NCBI GenBank assembly: GCA_028819215.1
Contig: JAPPMG010000096.1
Coordinates: 1-64,000, forward strand
Reading direction: 5' to 3'
DNA: 64,000 bases
Origin: Bryobacterales bacterium
GTDB lineage: Bacteria; Acidobacteriota; Terriglobia; Bryobacterales; UBA6623
This document shows, piece after piece, positions 27,616 to 35,472 of the stretch (positions are counted from its first letter, which is position 1; every line of letters starts with the position of its first letter). A model generated the notes under the pieces. It saw only the letters and a program-made list of their open reading frames with translations, did not search any database and was not told the origin of the DNA. The position numbers and the translations under genes are program-made.

Positions 27616-27926
27616 GGTAACCCAATCCGGCACTTGCGTGTGGACGTATCGAGCCCCGGGGGAGAGCCTCCGGGGAGACCTCGTCAATGAACGATCGTCT
27701 GTTCGGGCCCAAACTGACCGTGGGGCATGCGCACCAATGTAGGTGAGGGCTTAGCTACCTGGCTCCGCCTGTCATCGCTCATAGCGGTGTGGCGTGTTTC
27801 AACCTCGAATGATCCCTGGAATATGAGTGTATGGGTAAAAGTAGTCTAGAATAAGACAATTAAATTGATTATATTTCTTAATAAACAAGAAATATACCTA
27901 TATAATACGAATATATATCGAGTTCA
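27616..27926. other. Intergenic stretch turning AT-rich
   Basis: This 311-base gap separates the divergent higB and metallophosphoesterase genes. I see no open frame worth reporting. The last 95 bases (from about 27832) are strikingly AT-rich against the GC-rich surroundings, which suggests acquired DNA, and contain the promoter at 27878-27906. Confidence 0.5.
27878..27906 (+). promoter_or_regulatory. Sigma-70-like promoter in AT-rich DNA
   Basis: A consensus TATAAT (27901-27906) lies 17 bases after TTAATA (27878-27883), four of six matching TTGACA. It is within the AT-rich block and 21-42 bases before the two possible starts of the metallophosphoesterase gene. Good spacing and a perfect -10 make it the best promoter match I noticed by eye. 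Confidence 0.6.
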
Positions 27927-27947
27927 ATGTCCAACGCAGGAAACATC

Positions 27948-28625
27948 ATGAGCGATGCCCTCCGAACGTCGGCCAGCGCCAAGAGCCGCAAGCCGAACAT
28001 GAAGAGTCTCTACAATCCGCCCGGTTACTCGGCGGCGACTGAAGCGCTGCTGGTTACGACGCCGCGGCAACGCCTCACCGTCAACCCCGAGACTACTTGG
28101 TTCACGGCTGACACACACCTCGGCCACGCCAACATTATTCATCTGTGCGACCGGCCCTTCCAATCGGTCGAGGCAATGGACACCACCATCTGCCATAACC
28201 TCAGCGTCATCCCGGCCGGTCACACACTAATCCACCTAGGCGATGTGGCTTGGCGCAGGAGGCGCAGCATCTTGATTCCCGACCACCGTAAGATCCGTCG
28301 AATTCTGATCCGGGGCAACCACGACATTCAGACCGAGTCGGTCTCAGGATGGGATGCAGTGGTCGACTATCTCGAAGTGTCCCTTTCATCGAGCGGCGGC
28401 ACGCTCGTTGTCTTGTCTCACTACCCGTTCGAGGAATGGAACGGCTTCTATCGCGGAGCCCTTCACCTGCATGGCCATACCCACAACAAGCTCCCGCCGA
28501 TCGTCACCCCGAAGGGCGGTCGCGTCGACGTCGGCGTCGACGCATGGGACTTTCGGCCCCTTCGCCTCAACAGCGTCTATGAACGGCTCGAGTCCCTCAG
28601 AGCGAAGACCGCCGCTAAGCAATGA
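27948..28625 (+). CDS. Phage-type calcineurin-like metallophosphoesterase
   Basis: A 225-residue metallophosphoesterase. The motif set is T-A-D-T-H-L-G-H-A-N-I, H-L-G-D-V, R-G-N-H-D, the S-H-Y-P histidine and H-G-H-T-H, so all five metal-binding blocks are present. This small form is often carried by phages and other mobile DNA; substrate is unknown. ATG at 27948 follows CAGGAAA; an in-frame ATG at 27927 is the alternative. It stands alone behind an AT-rich promoter, next to a toxin-antitoxin pair, as expected for an acquired gene. Confidence 0.82.
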   Translation: MSDALRTSASAKSRKPNMKSLYNPPGYSAATEALLVTTPRQRLTVNPETTWFTADTHLGHANIIHLCDRPFQSVEAMDTTICHNLSVIPAGHTLIHLGDVAWRRRRSILIPDHRKIRRILIRGNHDIQTESVSGWDAVVDYLEVSLSSSGGTLVVLSHYPFEEWNGFYRGALHLHGHTHNKLPPIVTPKGGRVDVGVDAWDFRPLRLNSVYERLESLRAKTAAKQ

Positions 28626-28881
28626 CGGTTCCTTCTTGGCAGCCGAAGCGTCACCGGACCGAGCGCACGCGACCAGTGGCGATCTCCGCCGCCGACGAAG
28701 AGACCGGCGGGCCGCCTCTGCTCACGTCTTCGACATGCTTCTCGACTTTCCGCGTCCGCGAGCCCTTCTGTCTCGGGTGGCCTGTAATCGCAGTGGGGAA
28801 GCCTATTACTCGATCCGATTTGATGTGAACGTCCGTTCCGACGGAAAGTGAACACCTCGGAGCGACGCGATGCGACCAAGC

Positions 28882-29811
28882 TCACAATGCGCTACCGCTG
28901 GCACCCCCGTCACGTGGATCCCCGTTCGCCTTTGGAGCCTGCGCCCCGACCAGCTCCAAGAATGCCCGCGACGCCTGCGAGAGATACCTGCCTAGCGGAT
29001 AGACGAGATGGATCTGCCGTTCCATGCCAAGTTCCCGAACGGCAACCTCGCACAGCGCGCTGCTCTCGATTTGGCGCTCCACGCACATCTTCGGCAGGAA
29101 CGCCACGCCGAGATTTCTCTGCACCAAGCGCCGGATCGTCTCGATCGTGGGCATCTCAATCTCCATGTTGAGCGGCACTGCGTGCAGCCGGAACGTTTCG
29201 ATCACGCGCGCCCTGTATGGCGACACCACGTTGTGGGCGATAAACGTCTCCGAGCCGAGCTCGGCAATGCTGACGCTCTTGCGGCCCGCCAGACGGTGAT
29301 GGGGCGAAACGACGAAGGTCAGGCGGTCGTCGTAGAGCCGGAACAGGCTCAGGTTGGGGTCGCCTGGGTCGTAGCTGATGGCCCCTAGTTCGAGCGAACC
29401 GTCGCGCACCGCTTGCGGGATCTGGCTGGAAAGGCTGCGTCGCAGCTCGACTTGGATGCCGGGATGCTCATGTCGGAACCGCTCTACGTGCCCGAGCAGG
29501 TACAGCGCCGTCGATTCATTGGCGCCGATGGTGAGCTTGCCGGCCGCGCGGTTGCGCAGATCCGACAAGGCCACGCGCATCTCGCGCTCCAGCGTGAAGA
29601 ACTCCTTGCTGTAGGCGCTGACCTTGCGCCCCGCGTCGGTCAGTCGCAGGGCTCGCGTGGACCGGTCGATCAGGATCACGCCCAGATCGTCTTCCAGCCG
29701 CCTCAGCGCCAGCGAGATGGCAGGCTGCGAGCGGAAGAGCCTCTGTCCGGCCCTCGAGAAGCTGCCCTCCTCGGCCACCGTTTCAAAGAGCTTCAGGAGA
29801 GCCAGATCCAT
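28882..29811 (-). CDS. LysR family transcriptional regulator
   Basis: A 309-residue LysR regulator. The N-terminal HTH is clear (L-L-K-L-F-E-T-V-A-E-E-G-S-F-S-R-A-G, S-Q-P-A-I-S-L-A-L-R-R-L-E), followed by the linker helix and a periplasmic-binding-like effector domain. It is divergent from leuA with 86 bases between them. Such pairs usually have the LysR protein regulate its neighbour, so leucine pathway control, perhaps with isopropylmalate as co-inducer, is the likely role; that is inference. Confidence 0.88.
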   Translation of the reverse strand: MDLALLKLFETVAEEGSFSRAGQRLFRSQPAISLALRRLEDDLGVILIDRSTRALRLTDAGRKVSAYSKEFFTLEREMRVALSDLRNRAAGKLTIGANESTALYLLGHVERFRHEHPGIQVELRRSLSSQIPQAVRDGSLELGAISYDPGDPNLSLFRLYDDRLTFVVSPHHRLAGRKSVSIAELGSETFIAHNVVSPYRARVIETFRLHAVPLNMEIEMPTIETIRRLVQRNLGVAFLPKMCVERQIESSALCEVAVRELGMERQIHLVYPLGRYLSQASRAFLELVGAQAPKANGDPRDGGASGSAL

Positions 29812-29841
29812 AATTGGAGCTAATTATATTTCAAAATAATT
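29810..29841. promoter_or_regulatory. LysR-type half-sites between the regulator and leuA
   Basis: Three alternating 6-base half-sites are present: ATAATT (29810-29815), AATTAT (29822-29827) and ATAATT (29836-29841). Each neighbouring pair forms an exact inverted repeat, with spacers of 6 and 8. The first overlaps the LysR start codon. The stretch is AT-rich against GC-rich surroundings, typical for a divergent LysR control region. Binding is inferred. Confidence 0.5.
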
Positions 29842-29897
29842 AAAATTTGCTTTATTACTGCCGGAGCGAGTACGTTGAAGCGTAGGAACGCGATTCG

Positions 29898-31082
29898 ATG
29901 TCCGATCAGGTACATATATTCGACACCACTTTGCGCGATGGCGAGCAGTCTCCGGGCTGCAGCATGACCACGCCCGAGAAGCTGCGAGTGGCCAGGCATT
30001 TGGTCGACATGGGCGTGGATGTTATCGAGGCCGGATTTCCGATCGCCTCGGAGGGAGATTTCGAGGCCGTCCGCGCGGTCTGCCGCGAGCATCCGGGAGC
30101 GTACTTGGCAGCGTTGGCGCGGGCGGTGCCGATCGATATCGAGCGGGCCGCCCAGTCGCTGGACGGCCATGCCAAGCCACGCATCCACTGCTTCATCGCA
30201 ACCAGCGAGATTCATCTTCGGTACAAGTTCAACAAGTCGCAGGAGCAGGTGCTGGAAGAGGCCGTGGAGGGCGTGGAGTTGGCCAGGCGGTACGTCGACG
30301 ACGTGGAGTTTTCCGCCGAGGATGCGACGCGCACGGAAATCGGCTATCTCTGCCGCGTGTGCGAGGCGGCGGTGGATGCCGGCGCAGGCGTGGTCAACAT
30401 TCCAGACACGGTGGGCTTCATGACCCCCGACGACTACGCCGAGAAGATCGCCCGGGTGGTCGAAGCGGTGGGCGACCGGGCGGAAATCAGCGTCCATACC
30501 CACGACGATCTCGGATTGGCGGTGGCTAACTCGATCGCCGCCTTGCACGCGGGCGCGCGCCAGATCGAGTGCGCGCTCAACGGCATTGGCGAGCGGGCCG
30601 GAAACTGCTCGCTGGAAGAGGTGGTCGCAATCATGATGGTGCGCCGAGACCGCGTGCCGTACCACTGCGGCATCGATGCCACCAGGCTGTATCCTGCCAG
30701 CCAGGCTCTCAGCGAGTGCATCACGTTCGGCCCGCAGCCGAACAAGGCCATCGTGGGCCGCAATGCATTCGCCCACGAAGCCGGGATTCACCAGGACGGC
30801 TACCTCAAGCACCGCACGACGTACGAAATCATGACGCCGGACTCGGTTGGCGTTCCTGGCTCGCAGTTGATCTTGGGCAAGCACAGCGGCCGGCACGCGC
30901 TGCACCAGCGTGTCGAGCAGCTGGGCTACGGGGACTTGGGACGCGACGATCTGCGCAGGGTGTACGAGGCCTTCACGCGGCAGGCTGACTCGCGCAAGGG
31001 CCTTACCGACGACGACATTGTCGTGTTGCTGGACGATCTCGGTTTCGAGCCTGTGGGAGAGGTCCTGGCAGGCACCGCATAG
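29898..31082 (+). CDS. leuA: 2-isopropylmalate synthase lacking the regulatory domain
   Basis: A 394-residue DRE-TIM synthase. It has F-D-T-T-L-R-D-G-E-Q-S-P-G, the V-H-T-H-D-D metal histidines, N-G-I-G-E-R-A-G-N, A-H-E-A-G-I-H-Q-D-G and L-G-K-H-S-G-R-H-A. It makes 2-isopropylmalate from 2-oxoisovalerate and acetyl-CoA, the first leucine step. Standard LeuA has about 510 residues with a leucine-sensing C-terminal dimer domain; here it ends just after the linker region, with no coding continuation. Homocitrate synthase is less likely given the LeuA-type blocks. Confidence 0.87.
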   Translation: MSDQVHIFDTTLRDGEQSPGCSMTTPEKLRVARHLVDMGVDVIEAGFPIASEGDFEAVRAVCREHPGAYLAALARAVPIDIERAAQSLDGHAKPRIHCFIATSEIHLRYKFNKSQEQVLEEAVEGVELARRYVDDVEFSAEDATRTEIGYLCRVCEAAVDAGAGVVNIPDTVGFMTPDDYAEKIARVVEAVGDRAEISVHTHDDLGLAVANSIAALHAGARQIECALNGIGERAGNCSLEEVVAIMMVRRDRVPYHCGIDATRLYPASQALSECITFGPQPNKAIVGRNAFAHEAGIHQDGYLKHRTTYEIMTPDSVGVPGSQLILGKHSGRHALHQRVEQLGYGDLGRDDLRRVYEAFTRQADSRKGLTDDDIVVLLDDLGFEPVGEVLAGTA

Positions 31083-31228
31083 GTTTTCTGGGGCGGGCCC
31101 GGCTGTAACCCCCGCACCCGCCTTATCGTCTCTATGTTTTCAGCACCGAAAGGCCGTTTCGGCTAGTCGAAGGCTGTATAAACCTAGGCTGTGCATTCAC
31201 TGCGCGGCACCGCTGGCCCGGAGGCTTC

Positions 31229-31810
31229 ATGGTTCACCTTTCTCTCCAAGCTCTAGCCGTTGCGCTTTGTGCGCTGCTAGTGATTCCGCCGCCCGTGCGT
31301 GCGCAGGACGCGGCGATCCAGATTCGCGTGCTTGTCGGCGAGGGCGGGATCAACAACATCAACCAGAACGTTGCCGCCGAGCCCGTCATCGAGGTGGTGG
31401 ACGCGACGGGCAAGCCCGTGGCCAAGGCCGCGGTCACGTTGCGGTCTCCCGCCTCCGGTCCGAGTGTGACGTTCTTCGGCGCGTCCCGCGTCGCCACTAT
31501 GACTACGGACGACCAGGGCCGCGTGCGCGTATCGGGAATGCTCCCCAACACGATCGAGGGCACGTTCCAGATCGACGTGGAGGCGGAGTACAACAACAGC
31601 ATGGCGACTGCGGCCATCACGCAGTCGAATGCAGTGGCTCCGGGTGATGTCCGGCCGAAGCGCCGAGGCATCGGCTGGCGCGTGATCGCAGCGATCAGCG
31701 CGGGGGCAACGGTCGGAATCGTAGCCGCGGCCTTGCGTGGCGGTACGGCTTCGCAGCCAACGCCGACCGCGATCTCGATCGGCTCCGTAACAGTTAGCGG
31801 GCCTCGCTAG
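31229..31810 (+). CDS. Exported protein with Ig-like domain and C-terminal membrane helix
   Basis: A 193-residue protein I cannot name. It has a signal peptide (L-A-V-A-L-C-A-L-L-V-I-P-P-P-V-R-A before Q-D), then a beta-rich domain with A-T-G-K-P-V-A-K-A-A-V-T-L-R-S-P and T-D-D-Q-G-R-V-R-V-S-G, the pattern of a Big1/carboxypeptidase-regulatory Ig fold. A basic stretch is followed by a likely membrane helix (V-I-A-A-I-S-A-G-A-T-V-G-I-V-A-A) and a short tail. Similar exported proteins are common in Acidobacteria. It lies 55 bases upstream of the repeat protein. Confidence 0.7.
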   Translation: MVHLSLQALAVALCALLVIPPPVRAQDAAIQIRVLVGEGGINNINQNVAAEPVIEVVDATGKPVAKAAVTLRSPASGPSVTFFGASRVATMTTDDQGRVRVSGMLPNTIEGTFQIDVEAEYNNSMATAAITQSNAVAPGDVRPKRRGIGWRVIAAISAGATVGIVAAALRGGTASQPTPTAISIGSVTVSGPR

Positions 31811-31864
31811 GGTGCGCCCATGGACGACACCGCCAGACTACGAAGAGCCTCTAGAGACAGAACC

Positions 31865-34456
31865 ATGAAGACGTTCTTGAACGTGATCCCCACCGTGCTC
31901 TTGGCAGCTGCTTTGACGGCACCGTTGGGTGCGCAGCTGACAGTCACGCAGGAGGGTGTCAGCGATCCCTCCACGCTGGGCGAGACGGTGACCCTCGATT
32001 CGACCGGAATCGGCCAGCGCGTAACGAGCCGCCTGTACTTGCAGTTCGACCCCGGCCTGGCCTCATCGCTGACACTGCGAAGTGTGCGCGTGATCGGTTC
32101 GCCGGAATTCAGCTACGAGCTCAAGGACGTTACGCGACTGCCCGTCGCGATCCAGAACGAACTCCGACTGGACTTGTTCGTGTTCTACCTGCCCAGCAGT
32201 CCCGGCCCCGCCCAGGCAACGTTGGAATTGACGCTGCGCACCGAGGGGTCCGACCTGCTGCCGTCGGATACCGTCTACGCCGTCAACTTGGTCGGCAGGG
32301 TGCCGGCCTACTCCCTGTCGTATGTCTTGCCGGGGACCGGTCGCGTGGACGTGCCGCCGGCGGGCACCGTCAGGTTCGGGCATAAGCCGACTGGCGTGTC
32401 CTCGGAGGCCACTCTGGTCCTGACCAATATCGGAAGCGCACCCGGTTTCGTGAACAGCTTCCAGCTTTCAGGCACAACTGCGTTTGCGCCCGTTGATCCT
32501 CCCACTTTCCCGACTCGGCTAGAGCCGGGCGGCAGCTTGAACGTCCAACTCGGATTCCGGCCGTCATCGACATTCTTGTACAGCGGGGAGTTGCGGGTCA
32601 TTCTGGATCGCAGCCCGGCGCTGCGGTATGCGCTGTCGGGGCAGGGCGGTGACCTGTTTAGCTTCCGCGTTGTCTCGTACGCCTCGGGCTCGAATGCTGG
32701 CAGGTCTGAGCGGGTCCAGTCGGGCACACCCATCGTGTTCGGACAGGACGCGAACTCAGTGCAGGTTGTTGCGGAGAACATCCGGCAGAGCGCGCTTCTG
32801 CTGGAATCGATCAGTCTTTCCGGCCCATTCGTTATGGTCGACGCCCCCCAGCTTCCAAGAACTGTCGCGCCGGGCGGTAGCGTTGTGGTCACGATCGAGC
32901 CGAATCCAGCTGCGGGCGTCGACGTGGCGGGGGAGTTGGTCATTGGGGGTGCCGTGTTCCCGCTGTCGATCAACGCACCGACCCTACCGTCTGTCCGCTA
33001 CACTTCGACTGGTGGGGCCTTGCGGCCGGGCGAGCAGACTTCGCTCGGCCTGAGCTTGGCAAGTCCCTACCCGGTCAACATCAGCGGCACATTGCACCTG
33101 ACCTCAGAGTCGCTGGAAGCCTCTCGCGATGTGTCGCTGCAGTGGTCCAGCGGCGGGACTGTCGTTGATTTCGAGATCCCTGCCGGACAGACCGCTGCGG
33201 CGTTTGCCGGGGGCGCGTCGGCGATCGAGTTCCAAGCCGGCTTGGTTTCGGGCGAGATCGTGATTTCGGCCCGGTTCGCGGCCGACCCATGGGGCATCGA
33301 CATCACACCCGTCCTCGCGCCCGAGGTGCGCTACAGCGTCGATATCGCGAACCTGCCCGAGGTGACATTCTCCCAAGCGGGAGGCGCGGTCGATGCGGGC
33401 AAAGACATCGCATTGGGCCTGAGTCTGGCGGCACCGTACCCGGAAGATATCGCGGGAACGCTCGAACTTTCCTTCACGGCGTCGGATATTGCCGGGGCCG
33501 GAGGGGCCTGGGCTGGCGGACGTCAGGTCTCGTTCCAGATTCCTGCGGGCGGCACGGAGGCCATGTTCGGCGACAATCGAGCCACCGAGTTCTCTGCACC
33601 GACCTCCGAGGGCGAGCTGACCGTCACGGCGCGGTTTGCGACGGCGGACGCGGGGGCGGATCTCACGCCGGATCCGGCACCGGAGCTGGTGTATAGCGTG
33701 CAAGTCCTTCCTTTGCCCGCGCTGAGCTTTTCGCACAGCGGCGGAACGGTGGGAGCAGCAGAACAGGTTTCGATGCAAGTCAGCATCGCCGAAACCTATC
33801 CGAACGATATCGTGGGAGCCTTGAACTTGGCGGTTGAGACGCGCAGGTTCGCGGCCGATCCGACCGTCCAGTGGGCAAGCGGCGGGCGCCAGGCGTTCTT
33901 CGTCATCTTCGCTAGCACGACCGAGGCGATTTTCACGGGGCAGGCGACATCCAATGCATTCCAGACTGGGACGGTCGCAGGTGAGATCGTCCTAACCGCC
34001 CAGCTCTTCTCGGTCCCGAACGGTTACGCCAACACCTCCATAGATCGAGTAGTTTCAGCCTCGGCGGATATTACACCTGACACAAGGCCTGAACTTCGGT
34101 TCAATGTGCGGGAAGCCGAACCGGTCTTGCAGCGGGTCGCCTTGGCCGGCACCGGTCAAGGTGGGTTCAACCTGCAAGTGACAGGCTTCAGCACTACGCG
34201 GCAGGTTGATTCGCTGACGTTCGCATTCACCGCCAGCAGCGGCTCGGTGCTGGAGAGCGATTCCATCACTGTGGACGTCGCGGATTCGTTCACGACCTAC
34301 TTCGAGAGCAACCAGTCAGCGGCGACGGGTGGCAGGTTCACCGCCACGGTGAACTTTAGCGTAGACGAGGGCGCTTTTGAAGACATTGGAGCGGTGTCGG
34401 TCACAGCGACCAACTCCTTGGGGACGTCGAACTCGGTCTCGCTCAATCTGAACTGA
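31865..34456 (+). CDS. Large exported protein with three tandem repeat domains
   Basis: An 863-residue protein with a signal peptide (MKTFLNVIPTVLLAAALTAP, then L-G-A-Q). Residues 165-260 and about 290-370 look like ASH/choice-of-anchor D Ig modules. Residues 377-748 hold three tandem repeats (see the repeat entry). The C-terminal 110 residues are a separate beta-rich domain. No catalytic motif or membrane anchor is visible, so a secreted or surface structural or adhesive role is likely. ATG at 31865 is chosen because the signal peptide begins there; 15 in-frame codons precede it. Confidence 0.75.
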   Translation: MKTFLNVIPTVLLAAALTAPLGAQLTVTQEGVSDPSTLGETVTLDSTGIGQRVTSRLYLQFDPGLASSLTLRSVRVIGSPEFSYELKDVTRLPVAIQNELRLDLFVFYLPSSPGPAQATLELTLRTEGSDLLPSDTVYAVNLVGRVPAYSLSYVLPGTGRVDVPPAGTVRFGHKPTGVSSEATLVLTNIGSAPGFVNSFQLSGTTAFAPVDPPTFPTRLEPGGSLNVQLGFRPSSTFLYSGELRVILDRSPALRYALSGQGGDLFSFRVVSYASGSNAGRSERVQSGTPIVFGQDANSVQVVAENIRQSALLLESISLSGPFVMVDAPQLPRTVAPGGSVVVTIEPNPAAGVDVAGELVIGGAVFPLSINAPTLPSVRYTSTGGALRPGEQTSLGLSLASPYPVNISGTLHLTSESLEASRDVSLQWSSGGTVVDFEIPAGQTAAAFAGGASAIEFQAGLVSGEIVISARFAADPWGIDITPVLAPEVRYSVDIANLPEVTFSQAGGAVDAGKDIALGLSLAAPYPEDIAGTLELSFTASDIAGAGGAWAGGRQVSFQIPAGGTEAMFGDNRATEFSAPTSEGELTVTARFATADAGADLTPDPAPELVYSVQVLPLPALSFSHSGGTVGAAEQVSMQVSIAETYPNDIVGALNLAVETRRFAADPTVQWASGGRQAFFVIFASTTEAIFTGQATSNAFQTGTVAGEIVLTAQLFSVPNGYANTSIDRVVSASADITPDTRPELRFNVREAEPVLQRVALAGTGQGGFNLQVTGFSTTRQVDSLTFAFTASSGSVLESDSITVDVADSFTTYFESNQSAATGGRFTATVNFSVDEGAFEDIGAVSVTATNSLGTSNSVSLNLN
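32993..34108 (+). repeat. Three tandem domain repeats of about 121 residues
   Basis: Within the 863-residue protein, three modules begin at residues 377, 499 and 619. Each opens with V/L-x-F/Y-x-x-S/A-G-G and then carries L-S-L-A-S-P-Y-P-V-N-I-S-G-T-L (396-410), L-S-L-A-A-P-Y-P-E-D-I-A-G-T-L (519-533) or V-S-I-A-E-T-Y-P-N-D-I-V-G-A-L (639-653). All end near the next module with a T-P-x-x-A/R-P-E-L/V motif. The copies are clearly related but diverged, so the duplication is old. Confidence 0.8.
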
Positions 34457-34465
34457 TTTCCGCAG

Positions 34466-34494
34466 AACGGGCGGGCACTCCGCGCCCGCCCGTT
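34466..34494 (+). terminator. Rho-independent terminator-like hairpin
   Basis: Perfect 11-base arms AACGGGCGGGC (34466-34476) and GCCCGCCCGTT (34484-34494) flank a 7-base loop, followed by T. It lies 10 bases after the repeat-protein stop and before gluQ. The stem is very stable; the T run is short, so termination efficiency is uncertain. Confidence 0.7.
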
Positions 34495-34519
34495 TCACAC
34501 GCGGCCAAGGCGGGTAGAG

Positions 34520-35458
34520 GTGGCCGGCCCGGATCGCAAGCTTCGGACTCGATTCGCGCCTAGTCCCACCGGTTACCTGCACTTGGGCCATGTGGCTCAC
34601 ATGTTGTACGTGTGGGGCGTAGCGGAGATTCTGGGCGCCGAAGTCTTGCTCAGGATCGAAGATCATGACCGCCAGCGGAGTCAGCGCCGGTATGAGCGCG
34701 AACTATTGCGTGACTTGGAGTGGCTAGGATTCGAGCCGGTGAATCGGCTCGCCGAGCGGTCGAGCAGCTATCGCCAGAGCGACTGCCACGAAGCCTTCGC
34801 GCATGCCCTGCGCCGATTGGAGCGCAGCTACCCGGTCTATCGCTGCGTTTGTACCCGCAAGCAGCTCGCGGATGCCGCAGACCCGGAGGCGTTCGGCGAG
34901 CAGCCTTACCCGGGTACGTGCAGGAATGCCGCTCATCCAGCCTCGCAGCCTCACGGCTTGCGGCTGGCATGGGAGCCGGATGCCGCCGCCGAGGCGTTCA
35001 CCGACGGGTTGCTGGGCCGGCATCGGCAAGAGCCGCGCGAGCAGTGCGGAGACCTGCTGCTGCGGGATCGCAACGGGAACTGGAGCTACCAATTCTCGGT
35101 CACGGTCGATGACGTGCGCCACGGCGTGGATTTCGTGGTTCGCGGGGAAGACCTGCTACAGTCGACCGGCCGCCAGTTGCGGCTGGCCCGGATGCTGGGT
35201 GCGGTCAAGCGGCCGGCCTTTTACCACCACCCCTTGGTCCGCGATGCGCGAGGAGCGAAGCTGGGCAAGCGGCAGGGCTCTCCGGCTGTCCGCGAATTGC
35301 GCCAGGGCGGCATCTGCGCGGCCAGGGTGCTTGGCGAGGCGGCGTCCGGGGCTGGCCTGATTCCTGAGCCGAGGGCCATCCCCGCGAACGCGGCTGCCGA
35401 GCTGATAGCGGTACGCCATCCCGGGCTCGGGCGTCGAGACGATCCTGGCCGAGGGTGA
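34520..35458 (+). CDS. gluQ: Glutamyl-Q tRNA(Asp) synthetase
   Basis: A 312-residue class I synthetase paralogue lacking the anticodon-binding domain. It makes glutamyl-queuosine at the wobble base of tRNA(Asp). Key blocks are F-A-P-S-P-T-G-Y-L-H-L-G-H (HIGH), R-I-E-D-H-D, and K-L-G-K-R (KMSKS-like). The zinc set Y-R-C-V-C and Y-P-G-T-C is present. It starts at a GTG, after the terminator hairpin, and its 3' end faces the DnaC-like gene. Confidence 0.9.
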   Translation: MAGPDRKLRTRFAPSPTGYLHLGHVAHMLYVWGVAEILGAEVLLRIEDHDRQRSQRRYERELLRDLEWLGFEPVNRLAERSSSYRQSDCHEAFAHALRRLERSYPVYRCVCTRKQLADAADPEAFGEQPYPGTCRNAAHPASQPHGLRLAWEPDAAAEAFTDGLLGRHRQEPREQCGDLLLRDRNGNWSYQFSVTVDDVRHGVDFVVRGEDLLQSTGRQLRLARMLGAVKRPAFYHHPLVRDARGAKLGKRQGSPAVRELRQGGICAARVLGEAASGAGLIPEPRAIPANAAAELIAVRHPGLGRRDDPGRG

Positions 35459-35472
35459 AAGCTATCCGAGAC

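Noticed and set aside
31146-31162. Hairpin CCGAAA...TTTCGG after leuA
   Set aside because: Short stem with no T run; too weak to call a terminator.
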